Notes under the pieces: generated by a model
Database searches by the model: none
What the model was told of the DNA's origin: nothing
Seen by the model: only the letters and a program-made list of their open reading frames with translations
Assembly: GCF_003797825.1 (NCBI RefSeq)
Contig: NZ_RKME01000029.1
Coordinates: 1-61,052, forward strand
Source of the DNA: Gordonia sp. OPL2
Lineage (GTDB): Bacteria > Actinomycetota > Actinomycetes > Mycobacteriales > Mycobacteriaceae
Length of the DNA stretch: 61,052 nt
Direction of reading: 5' to 3'
Program-made: the position numbers and the translations under genes
Part shown: positions 33,714 through 41,632 of the stretch, one piece after another
Numbering within the stretch: position 1 is the first letter of the stretch
Layout of the letters: each line of letters begins with the position of its first letter

Positions 33714-34058
33714 CGGTCAAGCGTACTGCGTCGACCCTGTGCGCTGCGGCGACGCGAGCGCCGGCCGAATATTCGGGTCGGACCGATCGCACTGCCGAAA
33801 CAGCCGACCGGCCCGACCCGACCCCGCGAGCGACGCCCTCCCCTGCGTCGACGTGGAAGTGCTGCGAGCCACTGCCGTCAGACACCGCCGAAACCCCCTC
33901 TGACGTGCCCCGATAACTCCCGATTCGCTGGTTACCATACGGTAGGTTACCGGCGCGTAAGCTACGCTAGAGTAGAAACTGCGAGCTGTCCAGTGGTGCA
34001 GGTCATATTCGTTATCGTCAGTGGCCTGCGGCACTACCGATGAGCCCCGCCAGGCAGG
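33714..34058. other. 345-bp intergenic region upstream of dinB
   Basis: No gene is apparent. It holds a bipartite motif at 33961-33993 shared with 35013-35045, and an imperfect palindrome (GGTTACCATACGGTAGGTTACC, about 33932-33953, written here as two half-sites GGTTACC flanking ATACGGTA). Both lie far upstream of dinB. Otherwise plain GC-rich spacer. Confidence 0.6.
33961..33993 (-). promoter_or_regulatory. Bipartite motif, copy 1
   Basis: GCTACGCTAGAGTA-N10-GCTGTCCAG on the plus strand. Read leftwards, a CTGGACAGC box is 10 bp from TACTCT, a TAnnnT -10-like hexamer. The same layout occurs at 35013-35045. Confidence 0.5.
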
Positions 34059-34790
34059 TCAGTGCCGCGCGGCGATCCGCAGCGTGGCGCTGTCGAGACC
34101 GATCGCGCGACATGCCTCGCGCAGTGCGTCCGGGTTGTAGGCGAGCAATGACGAGGTCATTCCGGCGTCATGCGCGTCGGCGCCGAACAATCGTGACCAC
34201 CGCAGGGCATCGGGATCGGCGAAGAAGGCGCTCGCCTTGCTGATGTAGATCGAGAGCAGGTCGCGCATCCCCGGGTCGAGTGCCGAGCGCGCATCGGCGA
34301 GGACACGCCGGAGCAACGCCCGGTCGTCGTGCAACGGTCTTGGGCGCAGATGCAGTGCACGCGAAGCAGTTCCACAATTGGTCGGGTCGGTGAGCGCGTG
34401 GACGGCGACGAACGCAAAGGCGATCCGGACCAGATCCAGACCGCGTGGGTCGCTCGACCATCGCGCCTGACCGGCGATGAACCGAACGGCCCGCACCGGC
34501 AGCGCCGCCGGCACGCGCTGGAGAATGGCTGGACCGCAGCGTCTCTCGTGCAGATCCTCGACGAGCATCTGCGAGAGGATGCCGATGCGCTGGCTGTGTT
34601 TGCGCAACATCCCGGACAGTGAGATCGAGGCATCGAAGGTCAGCGCGAATTCGTGCGGCGCGTCGAGCAATGCATCGAGGCCCGGGATGACGACCAGCTC
34701 CTCCACCTCGATGGCCTCGAGCAGGGCCATCGGGCGGCGGAGCCCGTCGTCGACGCGGGCGCGTGGACGGCGCGTGAGTGTGTCGGGCAT
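34059..34790 (-). CDS. Protein of unknown function
   Basis: A 243-residue, mostly helical protein with no signal peptide or membrane segment. Segments such as LEAIEVEELVVIPGLDALLD, RKHSQRIGILSQMLVEDLHERRCGPAIL and LLSIYISKASAFFADPDALRW suggest a soluble alpha-helical fold; I do not recognise the family. The ATG at 34790 has GAGGGGGACTC upstream, which excludes the 49-codon extension to 34937. It is flanked on both sides by the shared bipartite motif. It is the only gene between dinB and the nitrilase, and its regulation may be shared with dinB. Confidence 0.65.
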   Translation of the reverse strand: MPDTLTRRPRARVDDGLRRPMALLEAIEVEELVVIPGLDALLDAPHEFALTFDASISLSGMLRKHSQRIGILSQMLVEDLHERRCGPAILQRVPAALPVRAVRFIAGQARWSSDPRGLDLVRIAFAFVAVHALTDPTNCGTASRALHLRPRPLHDDRALLRRVLADARSALDPGMRDLLSIYISKASAFFADPDALRWSRLFGADAHDAGMTSSLLAYNPDALREACRAIGLDSATLRIAARH

Positions 34791-35105
34791 GAGTCCCCCT
34801 CGTTCGACGTCTGAAGATGTGACGTCATGACCAGCGCCCCCGACACGTGCGCATGACGATTGACGATCCGGTCGACCGCCGTCGGCGGCCAAACCGTAAC
34901 CGGAACCGAACCTGTTGCCGGACACGTGATCTGACAACAGGCGTTTCCGCTGTCGGCGCCATCGCCGACCCCCGGCATCCCCCCTACTCGCGAGTAAGTT
35001 GTGATGCGTATCGCTACCGTAGAGTAACTTGTCGTCGCTGTCCAGAGATCCGCTCGGCTCGCGATGACTAATGTCGGCGAAGGATCGTTTGCGGCGCAGG
35101 TTGAC
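34791..35105. other. 315-bp intergenic region upstream of the unknown gene
   Basis: No gene seen. It contains the bipartite motif at 35013-35045, a perfect 12-bp palindrome TACTCGCGAGTA at 34985-34996, and direct repeats GAGTAAGTTG and GAGTAACTTG (34992, 35022) exactly 30 bp apart. Confidence 0.65.
35013..35045 (-). promoter_or_regulatory. Bipartite motif, copy 2
   Basis: GCTACCGTAGAGTA-N10-GCTGTCCAG, identical in spacing to the copy at 33961-33993 and differing at two bases of the first box. It lies 230 bp upstream of the unknown gene. Confidence 0.5.
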
Positions 35106-35912
35106 TCACGTGTAAAGGTCAGGTCGCCGGTCGTCGAGATAGGGGAACCGGCGTCGCGAGTCGTCGAGGGCGGCACGGCTCAGGTCGGCGATGACGAGAT
35201 CCGGTGAACGACCCGCGGACGCAACGACAGCTCCACCGGGAGAGACGATTTCGCTGCGTCCACCGTAGACCAGGTCGTTCTCGGACCCGCAGTGGTTCGC
35301 ATACGCCACGAAGACCTGGCTTTCGACGGCGCGTGCACGGACGAGTACGTCCTGGACGATGTCGTACTCGATCATGTTGGCGGTGGGAACGCAGACGACG
35401 TCGGCTCCCCGCACCGAGAGAGACCGGACGAGTTCCGGGAACTCGACCTCGTAGCACGTGAGAAGGCCCAATCGCCATCCGGCACAGTCGACCACCGGCG
35501 GCCTCGCAGATCCGGGAGCGAACATCCGGCGGTCGAGTTGGCCGAAGAGATGCGTCTTGTGGTGGGTTGCCGTCGCGGTGCCCGCCGCGTCGACGAGGCG
35601 GATGGCGTTGTAGACCGAGCCGTCGGAGGCGAGCTCGGCGCAGCCGTAGAGGATGGCAATGCGATGCCGGCCGGCGATCACCCCGACGCGCCGCGCGATC
35701 GGCCCATCGGGTGGGTCGGCCAGTTCTCGCGCCCGGCCGGCGCCGATGTCGTAACCGGGGATCACCATCTCCGGCGTGACGATCAGGTCGGCTCCGCGTC
35801 GGGCGGCGTCGGCGGCCGCCGCATCGAGCCGGTCGAGGTTCGTCTCGGGAACGGCTGGGCGAGGTTCACACTGCCAGAGGGCGATCCGTAGTTCTCCGCG
35901 TTCCGTCGTCAT
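35106..35912 (-). CDS. Carbon-nitrogen hydrolase (nitrilase/amidase family)
   Basis: A 268-residue nitrilase-superfamily enzyme. The Glu-Lys-Cys triad is Glu48 (VTPEMVIPGY), Lys119 (THHKTHLFG) and Cys153 (LLTCYEVEFPE). Such enzymes hydrolyse amides or nitriles to acids and ammonia. The gene starts 6 bp after the amine oxidase stop. In a pair with an oxidase that turns an amino acid into its amide, it would give the acid, for example phenylacetate or indole-3-acetate. That is inference. The ATG at 35912 has no strong ribosome site. Confidence 0.88.
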   Translation of the reverse strand: MTTERGELRIALWQCEPRPAVPETNLDRLDAAAADAARRGADLIVTPEMVIPGYDIGAGRARELADPPDGPIARRVGVIAGRHRIAILYGCAELASDGSVYNAIRLVDAAGTATATHHKTHLFGQLDRRMFAPGSARPPVVDCAGWRLGLLTCYEVEFPELVRSLSVRGADVVCVPTANMIEYDIVQDVLVRARAVESQVFVAYANHCGSENDLVYGGRSEIVSPGGAVVASAGRSPDLVIADLSRAALDDSRRRFPYLDDRRPDLYT

Positions 35913-35918
35913 CGTGTC

Positions 35919-37676
35919 TCACAGACCGATGTCGATGGGGCCGAGTTCGGCGTACCGGTCGCCGGGTCCGGGGTTGTCGGGATGCGATGCACCCCCGACG
36001 TGATGCATGACGCCCCACACCGCGTTGAGTGCGGTCTGTACCGCTCCCTCGACCCAGGCGGGCATGAACGAGACATCGTCGCCCGCGATGAAGATCCCCT
36101 GCTCCTCCGGGGGCAGCCGCCCCTGGCCGTGGAAGTGCCCGTACATCCGCGTGTTGTAGCGGTAATGCCCCGGCAGTGCACCCTTGAACGCGCCGAGGAA
36201 GTGGGGTTCGGCCTCCCAGGACACGGTCAGTGGGCGCCCCACGATGTGCTCGGCGATGTCGACGCCGGGATAGATCTTGCGTAAGGCGTCCAGCGCCAAC
36301 GACACCCGCTTCTCGACGGGGTGCGGCAACACCTTGAGCGCGTCGCTCATCCAGGTGTAGCTGAGGCAGATCACCCCGGGACGGTCGGGACCGTTGTCGA
36401 ACAGATACGTCCCGCGGGTGAGCCGGTCGGTCAGCGTCATGCTGAGGACGTCGCGGCCGGTGACGGGATCACGGTCGGTCCAGAACGGGCGGTCGACCAT
36501 GATGAAGGTCTTCGACGACTGCATGTAGCGGGTGCGGTCGAGGGCCATCCACAGATCCTGACTGAAAAGGCTCTCGTCGCACTCGATCTCGGTCGACAGC
36601 AGCCAGGCCTGGCATGTCGCGACGACCGCGGGGAACACACGGGAGTCGCCCCATCGATCCACGACCTCGATGCGGTCCGGTCCGAGGCGCCGCAGCGACG
36701 CCACTCCGGCACGGGGCACCCCGCTGTGCAGCGATGACAGGCTGGTCCCGACCGGCCAGTGCCGGATGGTGGCCGGCGAATCGGACCACAGTCTGCGCGG
36801 CACCTGCTCGGCGCCGCCGACGACGAGGTGCTGATCGGTGTCGCAGTTGGTGACGACCACGCGCAGGATCTCCAGCATCGAGTTGGCGAAGTCCGAATCC
36901 CATCCCCCGGTACCGAATCCGACCTGCCCGAACAGTTCTCGATGCCGGAACGACAATGATCCGAACTCGTCGGAGGTGGCCAGGAAGTCGTAGAAGCTGC
37001 GGTCGTCCCAGTCGACCACCAGCCGGTTCCACAGCGCCTTGAGCGTCGCGGTGTCGCGCTCACGGATCGCGTCCTGCAGAGCCGAGAACCCCGCGACCCG
37101 CTCGAGCGCACTGTCCCAGGCAGTTTCGATCTCGGTGTAGATGGGGGGCAGGTCGTCGAGCGTCCGGGCGTAGAGCGTCTCACCGCCCAGATCGATGACC
37201 GTGCTGCCGGCTGCCTCGGTGAGCGGATTCGGGAACGGTCTGGTGCGGAGCCCGAAGCTGTCGACGTAGTGGAAGAACGTCGACGACGACGCCGGGAAGC
37301 GCATCCCGCCGAGTTCGGCGACCTCCGGTTCACCGGGGACGAAATGCTCGGAACGCAGTCGGCCGCCGATGCGCTCGGGTTCGTAGACGACCGGCCGCAA
37401 CCCGATCTTCATCAACTCGTACGCGGCGACCATCCCGGCCATACCCGCGCCGATCACGGCGACCTCGGTGCCCAGCGCATCCGATGGAACCGAACCGATC
37501 CCGGCCGGGTGCGTGATCCAGTCGTCGTAGGGAAACGGGAAGTCGGGACCGAAGATGGTCACCGGCCGGTCAGGGTGCACGCGTTCAGCGTATTGCCGAT
37601 CGATCGGCGCCGCCCGGACTTGGGCAGCGTGGCGAATTGTCGTCGGCCGTTCATTGAGGACCGAAATCGTCCGCAT
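35919..37676 (-). CDS. FAD amine oxidase, tryptophan 2-monooxygenase-like
   Basis: A 585-residue FAD oxidase. The dinucleotide motif is VAVIGAGMAGMVAAYELMKIG with YEPERIGGRLRSE after it, and the C-terminal FAD motif is GIFIAGDDVSFMPAWVEGAVQTALNAV. The N-terminal PYDDWITHPAGIGSVP and the WEAEPHFLGAFKGALPGHYRYN region are typical of the tryptophan/phenylalanine 2-monooxygenase group. These enzymes give amides by oxidative decarboxylation. The start is uncertain: ATG 37721 is 17 bp from the divergent VOC gene, ATG 37676 is used here, and GTG 37580 is possible. The nitrilase follows directly. Confidence 0.8.
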   Translation of the reverse strand: MRTISVLNERPTTIRHAAQVRAAPIDRQYAERVHPDRPVTIFGPDFPFPYDDWITHPAGIGSVPSDALGTEVAVIGAGMAGMVAAYELMKIGLRPVVYEPERIGGRLRSEHFVPGEPEVAELGGMRFPASSSTFFHYVDSFGLRTRPFPNPLTEAAGSTVIDLGGETLYARTLDDLPPIYTEIETAWDSALERVAGFSALQDAIRERDTATLKALWNRLVVDWDDRSFYDFLATSDEFGSLSFRHRELFGQVGFGTGGWDSDFANSMLEILRVVVTNCDTDQHLVVGGAEQVPRRLWSDSPATIRHWPVGTSLSSLHSGVPRAGVASLRRLGPDRIEVVDRWGDSRVFPAVVATCQAWLLSTEIECDESLFSQDLWMALDRTRYMQSSKTFIMVDRPFWTDRDPVTGRDVLSMTLTDRLTRGTYLFDNGPDRPGVICLSYTWMSDALKVLPHPVEKRVSLALDALRKIYPGVDIAEHIVGRPLTVSWEAEPHFLGAFKGALPGHYRYNTRMYGHFHGQGRLPPEEQGIFIAGDDVSFMPAWVEGAVQTALNAVWGVMHHVGGASHPDNPGPGDRYAELGPIDIGL

Positions 37677-37738
37677 TATCGGGCACACTGTGTTCTGTCG
37701 AGAGATCGAAACACCACCCATCGCAGAGAGGCAGCATC

Positions 37739-38113
37739 ATGGACTGGACACTCGAGGTCGCGTTTCTCCCCGTCAGCGACGTCGATCGGGCAAAGGAGTT
37801 CTACACGCGGATCGGCTTCAACCCCGATCACGATCAGTCGCCCACCGACGACATCCGGTTCGTGCAGATGACTCCCCCGGGATCGAACTGCTCGATCGCC
37901 TTCGGCAAGGGCATCGTCGACGGCGGCCCGCCGAATCCGGGCACGCTCATGCTCTGTGTCTCCGACATCAACGTCGCGCGCAAGCATCTCCTCGACGCCG
38001 GCGTCGAGGCCAGTGAGGTCGACGAGCAGGCGTGGGGGCACTTCGTCTACTTCGACGATCCCGACGGCAACCACTGGAACGTGCAGTATCTGCCGTATCG
38101 GTATCAGAGCTGA
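37739..38113 (+). CDS. VOC family protein (glyoxalase/bleomycin resistance-like)
   Basis: A 124-residue vicinal-oxygen-chelate protein with one beta-alpha-beta-beta-beta module pair. LEVAFLPVSDVDRAKEFYTRIGF and FVYFDDPDGNHWNVQYLP are typical, with a metal-binding-type Glu/His pattern that is not complete. The ATG at 37739 follows AGAGAGG. It is divergent from the amine oxidase, with only 17-60 bp between them, so they may share a promoter region. The substrate is unknown. Confidence 0.88.
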   Translation: MDWTLEVAFLPVSDVDRAKEFYTRIGFNPDHDQSPTDDIRFVQMTPPGSNCSIAFGKGIVDGGPPNPGTLMLCVSDINVARKHLLDAGVEASEVDEQAWGHFVYFDDPDGNHWNVQYLPYRYQS

Positions 38114-38160
38114 CGGCAGCTGACCCGGGCTCGCGGGACGGCGAGCACGAGAGCAGTCCG

Positions 38161-38199
38161 AGAGGGCGGCCGCGACAACTGTTGTCGCGGCCGCTCTCT
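38161..38199 (+). terminator. Terminator after the VOC gene
   Basis: An 18-bp stem with one G-T pair (38161-38178 against 38182-38199) and a 3-nt loop, starting 48 bp after the stop. Confidence 0.75.
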
Positions 38200-38278
38200 G
38201 GTGCTGCCGAGGGATCGGGTGGTGGTGCTGGTGGCGACTCGAGGACAACCGCCGACCGCAGGCCGCCATACTATCCGG

Positions 38279-39178
38279 GTGCGAGAAGACGGATCACATG
38301 TCGACGTCGGCAACTACGAGTTCGGAGTCCCGGTCTGGGCCACGGCCGCTGCGCTGGTCGTGATACTGCTCATCGCGTTGCTCTTCGGCGCGGTGTCGCG
38401 GTGGCTGCTGCGCCGATACGCCCGGCTCGACATCACCACGTGCATCGTGCTCTCGATCCTGGGGTCGGCCGTCGGACTGTTCGTCGCCGGCGCGATCGAC
38501 CGCGAACTGCGGCTCTGGAGTGTCCTCACCGTCGCGGTGACACTGGTGAGTTCGATCATCACCATCGCGATCTACGGCGCTGTCGCGGCACGCTTCCAGC
38601 GACAACAACACGTGCCGGTGTCCGCGCTGCTCGCCGCCGGCGAGTCCGACCGGGTCGAGTTCAAATCGACGGCGCGCGTGAACATGCGTACGGGCGAGAA
38701 GGATTCGCGGATGGAGCAGGTGATCGCCAAGACCGTGTCGGCGTTCCTCAATGCGAGCGGCGGGACGCTGATCGTCGGCGTCGACGACGACGGCACCCCG
38801 TTGGGCCTCGACCGCGACTACGCGACGCTCAAGGTGCCGGACGCAGACCGGTTCGAATTGTGGCTGCGAGATCTGCTGACCACGTCGCTCGGAGCGAACG
38901 CGGCTGCCGCCGTCGGCGTCGCGATCGAGGACGTCGAGGTCGACGACGGCCCGGCACGACCGGTCTGTCGGCTCACCTGCGCGCCGTCTCCGCGACCGGT
39001 CTATCTCCGTACGGGCAAGAGCTCGGCGCCCGAGTTCTGGGTGCGGAGCGGGAACTCGACGCGACAACTCACCGTCGACCAGGCCGCCGACTATGTGATG
39101 AATCGCTGGCCGCTCGGGGCGGGCGCGGCGGCGGCAGCGCAATTCCGTGCGGCCGTGCGGTTCTCGGTCGAACGCTGA
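38279..39178 (+). CDS. Membrane-anchored AlbA_2/Schlafen-type putative DNA-binding protein
   Basis: A 299-residue protein. Three hydrophobic segments fill residues 18-110 (VWATAAALVVILLIALLFGAV, IVLSILGSAVGLFVAGAI, VLTVAVTLVSSIITIAIYG). A soluble AlbA_2 domain follows, with ESDRVEFKSTARVN and VSAFLNASGGTLIVGVDDDGTPLG, as in Schlafen-like ATP/DNA-binding proteins. The GTG at 38279 is chosen; TACTAT lies 5 bp upstream, so the mRNA may be almost leaderless. The open frame upstream (to 38201) lies just after the terminator. Function unknown. Confidence 0.75.
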   Translation: MREDGSHVDVGNYEFGVPVWATAAALVVILLIALLFGAVSRWLLRRYARLDITTCIVLSILGSAVGLFVAGAIDRELRLWSVLTVAVTLVSSIITIAIYGAVAARFQRQQHVPVSALLAAGESDRVEFKSTARVNMRTGEKDSRMEQVIAKTVSAFLNASGGTLIVGVDDDGTPLGLDRDYATLKVPDADRFELWLRDLLTTSLGANAAAAVGVAIEDVEVDDGPARPVCRLTCAPSPRPVYLRTGKSSAPEFWVRSGNSTRQLTVDQAADYVMNRWPLGAGAAAAAQFRAAVRFSVER

Positions 39179-39186
39179 GGCCCGGT

Positions 39187-39233
39187 ATTCGGTAGTACGA
39201 ACACGCGCCCGAGGCGGGTTCGTACTACCGAAT
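39187..39233. repeat. Intergenic palindrome family B, copy 1 (bidirectional terminator)
   Basis: Perfect 16-bp arms ATTCGGTAGTACGAAC (39187-39202) and its complement (39218-39233) around a GC loop, between two converging stops. A related unit is at 51011-51060. Confidence 0.8.
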
Positions 39234-39239
39234 CGGGGT

Positions 39240-40685
39240 TTACTCCGCCGAGTGCGAATCGGTCAGGGTCAGCGCGCCCCAGCCGGCGATCAGCCCGACG
39301 ACCACCGCGAGTGCGGCATACGTGATCCGCTCGCCGTGGAAGAACGACGTGACGAGGTCGCTGCTCCAGACACCGGTCGGCAGACTGACGGTCACCAGCG
39401 CGGCGATGAGGGTTCCGACGACGGCTGTGCCGACGCTCGTCCCGACCTCCTGCGCGGTGTCGTTGAGCGCGGTGCCGATCGACGTCCGGTTCTCGGGCAT
39501 CGCATCGACGAGTGCGACCGCACAGATCGTCATGACCGTCCGCAGGCCGATGGTCAGCGTGACCATGAACAGTGCGATGGCCAGGTAGCCGTGATCGACA
39601 CCCCAGGCCAGGCCCGCCAACGAGCCGGCCAGGAGCAGCGCGCCGACGAGGCACGCGATCCGATGACCGAACTTCTTTGCCAGGCCTTCGGAGATCGGCG
39701 TCGCGGCGATCATCGTGATGATCATCGGCAGGTTCGCGAGTCCGGCCTTCACCGGACTCCACCCGTAGGCGTACTGGAAGTGCAGGATCAGGCCGAACAT
39801 CACCCCGGCCATCGCGATCGAGGTCCCGATCTGGGCGATCGCCGCGCCACGCACCGTACCGGAGGTGAAGACGGTCAGGTCGAGCATCGGTTGCGCGGTA
39901 CGACGTTCGTGCCAGACGAACGCGGCGAGCGCGAGGACGGCACCGAGCGCACAGCCCACCGTGACGATCGAGGCCCAGCCGTGCTCGACACCGCTGGTCA
40001 GCGTGTAGCACGCCAAACCGATCGTCGCGATGCTGAGGACCGCGCCCGGTAGGTCGAGCCGGTCGCCCGTCAGATCCTCTGGACGGTCGGCCGCCACCCC
40101 CTTCCGCACCCCGATCCACGCGATGAGCGCGATCGGCGCGTTGACGACCAACAACCACTCCCACCGGACGTGGGCCAGCGCGGTACCACCGAGCAGGGGA
40201 CCGAGGATGAATCCGCTCATACCGACGACGATCATCAGGGTCATCGCGCGCATGCGTAGGTCCTCCGCATCGAAAAGGCGGAACACCAGCGAGTTCGTGA
40301 TCGGCGCCATCGCCGCGGCGGCGACACCGAGGGCCGCGCGCAGGGCGATCAGTTCGCCTGCGGACTGGACGAACACCACCAGCAAGCTGATCAGGCCGAA
40401 GACCGCGAGACCGACGAGCAGGACCCGGCGTCGGCCCAGCCGGTCGGCGGCTGAACCCGCGGTGAGCAGCAGTCCGCCGAAGGTCAGCGAGTAGGCGCCG
40501 GTCACCCACTGCAGGCCGGTCGTGCCGCTGCCGAGGTCACGGCCGATCGTCGGCAGGGCGATCGTGAGCAGCGTGTTGTCGACCATCTCCACGAAGAAGG
40601 CCAAGCACAGTGCGGCGAGCGGGATCCACGCGGCGCGCAGGGACCCGTAGGTCCGGCCCGGGATCGGTTGAGTCATCGAGGTCAT
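39240..40685 (-). CDS. MFS drug efflux transporter, DHA2 family
   Basis: A 481-residue transporter with 14 predicted helices. Motif A is GSAADRLGRRRVLLVG, and motif C is in GMSGFILGPLLGG, as in DHA2 drug/proton antiporters. The Met at 40685 is chosen: AAAGGAG lies 8 bp upstream, inside the six-codon extension to 40703. It is divergent from a TetR gene with three palindromic operators in between, so induction by a drug-like ligand is likely. The substrate is not known. Confidence 0.9.
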   Translation of the reverse strand: MTSMTQPIPGRTYGSLRAAWIPLAALCLAFFVEMVDNTLLTIALPTIGRDLGSGTTGLQWVTGAYSLTFGGLLLTAGSAADRLGRRRVLLVGLAVFGLISLLVVFVQSAGELIALRAALGVAAAAMAPITNSLVFRLFDAEDLRMRAMTLMIVVGMSGFILGPLLGGTALAHVRWEWLLVVNAPIALIAWIGVRKGVAADRPEDLTGDRLDLPGAVLSIATIGLACYTLTSGVEHGWASIVTVGCALGAVLALAAFVWHERRTAQPMLDLTVFTSGTVRGAAIAQIGTSIAMAGVMFGLILHFQYAYGWSPVKAGLANLPMIITMIAATPISEGLAKKFGHRIACLVGALLLAGSLAGLAWGVDHGYLAIALFMVTLTIGLRTVMTICAVALVDAMPENRTSIGTALNDTAQEVGTSVGTAVVGTLIAALVTVSLPTGVWSSDLVTSFFHGERITYAALAVVVGLIAGWGALTLTDSHSAE

Positions 40686-40703
40686 CGCAGCATCTCCTTT
40701 CAT

Positions 40704-40753
40704 CGAACGTTGTTCGATCTATCGAACATGGTTCGAGAATAGAACGCCGTTCG
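40704..40753. promoter_or_regulatory. Three tandem TetR operators (MFS/TetR)
   Basis: Three copies of GAAC-N3-GTTC: 40704-40716, 40723-40735 and 40741-40753, with centres 19 and 18 bp apart. They lie between the MFS gene and the divergent TetR gene. Confidence 0.8.
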
Positions 40754-40797
40754 GTAGGGCGCAAGGCCGCTGATCGCGATGTGATGGGATAGACGGC

Positions 40798-41511
40798 ATG
40801 GCACCTGAACGACGCGGCACCCGACGGCGCGTCTCGCATTCCCTCGAGGCCGTCGTCGAGGCAGCGGTCGAGTTGCTCGACGAGGCGGGCGAGCCGGCAC
40901 TGACCTTCCGCGCCCTGGCGGCCCGGCTCGGCGGCGGCGTCGGTAGCATCTACTGGTACGTGTCGAACAAAGACGAACTGCTCAACCTCGCGACGGACCG
41001 GGTCATCGCCGCGGTCCTGGAGGACACCGCCGATCTCGCCGCCGACGCCGATGCCGATCCACTCGACAACGTCCGCACCCTGGCGCTGTCTCTGTTCACG
41101 ACAGTCGCCGAACGACCCTGGCTCGCCGCATATTTCATGCGGAACACGACCATCCAGGCCAACGGGCTCGTCTTCTACGAGCGCCTCGGGGAACAGATGA
41201 TGCGGTTGAAACTGTCCCCGCGCAAGACCTTTCACGCAGTGTCGGCCGTTCTCGGATACGTCATCGGGGTCGCCGCGGACCTCGGTCAGGAACCCCCGAA
41301 AGAGGTCGTCGACGGCGAGGTCGCCGCAGAGGACTATCTACACGGCATCGCCGACGAGTGGCGCGCGCTCGACCGGGATGAGTACCCGTTCATGCATTTC
41401 ATCGTCGACGAGTTCGACGGTCATGAGGACATCGACCAGTTCCGTGCCGGACTGGAACTATTGCTGGAGGGGATTCGGCTCGAGGCCAACGGGTGCCGAG
41501 GTTCGTCCTGA
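40798..41511 (+). CDS. TetR-family repressor of the MFS gene
   Basis: A 237-residue regulator of the TetR-class with a TetR_C ligand domain. DNA-binding part: SHSLEAVVEAAVELLDEAGEPALTFRALAARLGGGVGSIYWYVSNKDELL (residues 14-62). It is divergent from the MFS exporter and preceded by three operators. Its last 85 bp are duplicated at 44853-44937 on the far side of the LysR-MesX-MesD genes. Confidence 0.9.
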   Translation: MAPERRGTRRRVSHSLEAVVEAAVELLDEAGEPALTFRALAARLGGGVGSIYWYVSNKDELLNLATDRVIAAVLEDTADLAADADADPLDNVRTLALSLFTTVAERPWLAAYFMRNTTIQANGLVFYERLGEQMMRLKLSPRKTFHAVSAVLGYVIGVAADLGQEPPKEVVDGEVAAEDYLHGIADEWRALDRDEYPFMHFIVDEFDGHEDIDQFRAGLELLLEGIRLEANGCRGSS

Positions 41512-41632
41512 GACGCCCTGCTGTGAGCAGGATGCTGCGCCGATCGTCGGTACTGCCGGAGTCGATCGGCCGGTGAGACCTTGCCGCGGATCGAGGGGCC
41601 GACCCAGGGTCAGATCACGATAGGCTCTGCCC

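Noticed and set aside
33932..33953. GGTTACC-containing palindrome as a DinB operator
   Set aside because: Arms match poorly and it lies over 200 bp from dinB; kept only as a remark in the intergenic entry.
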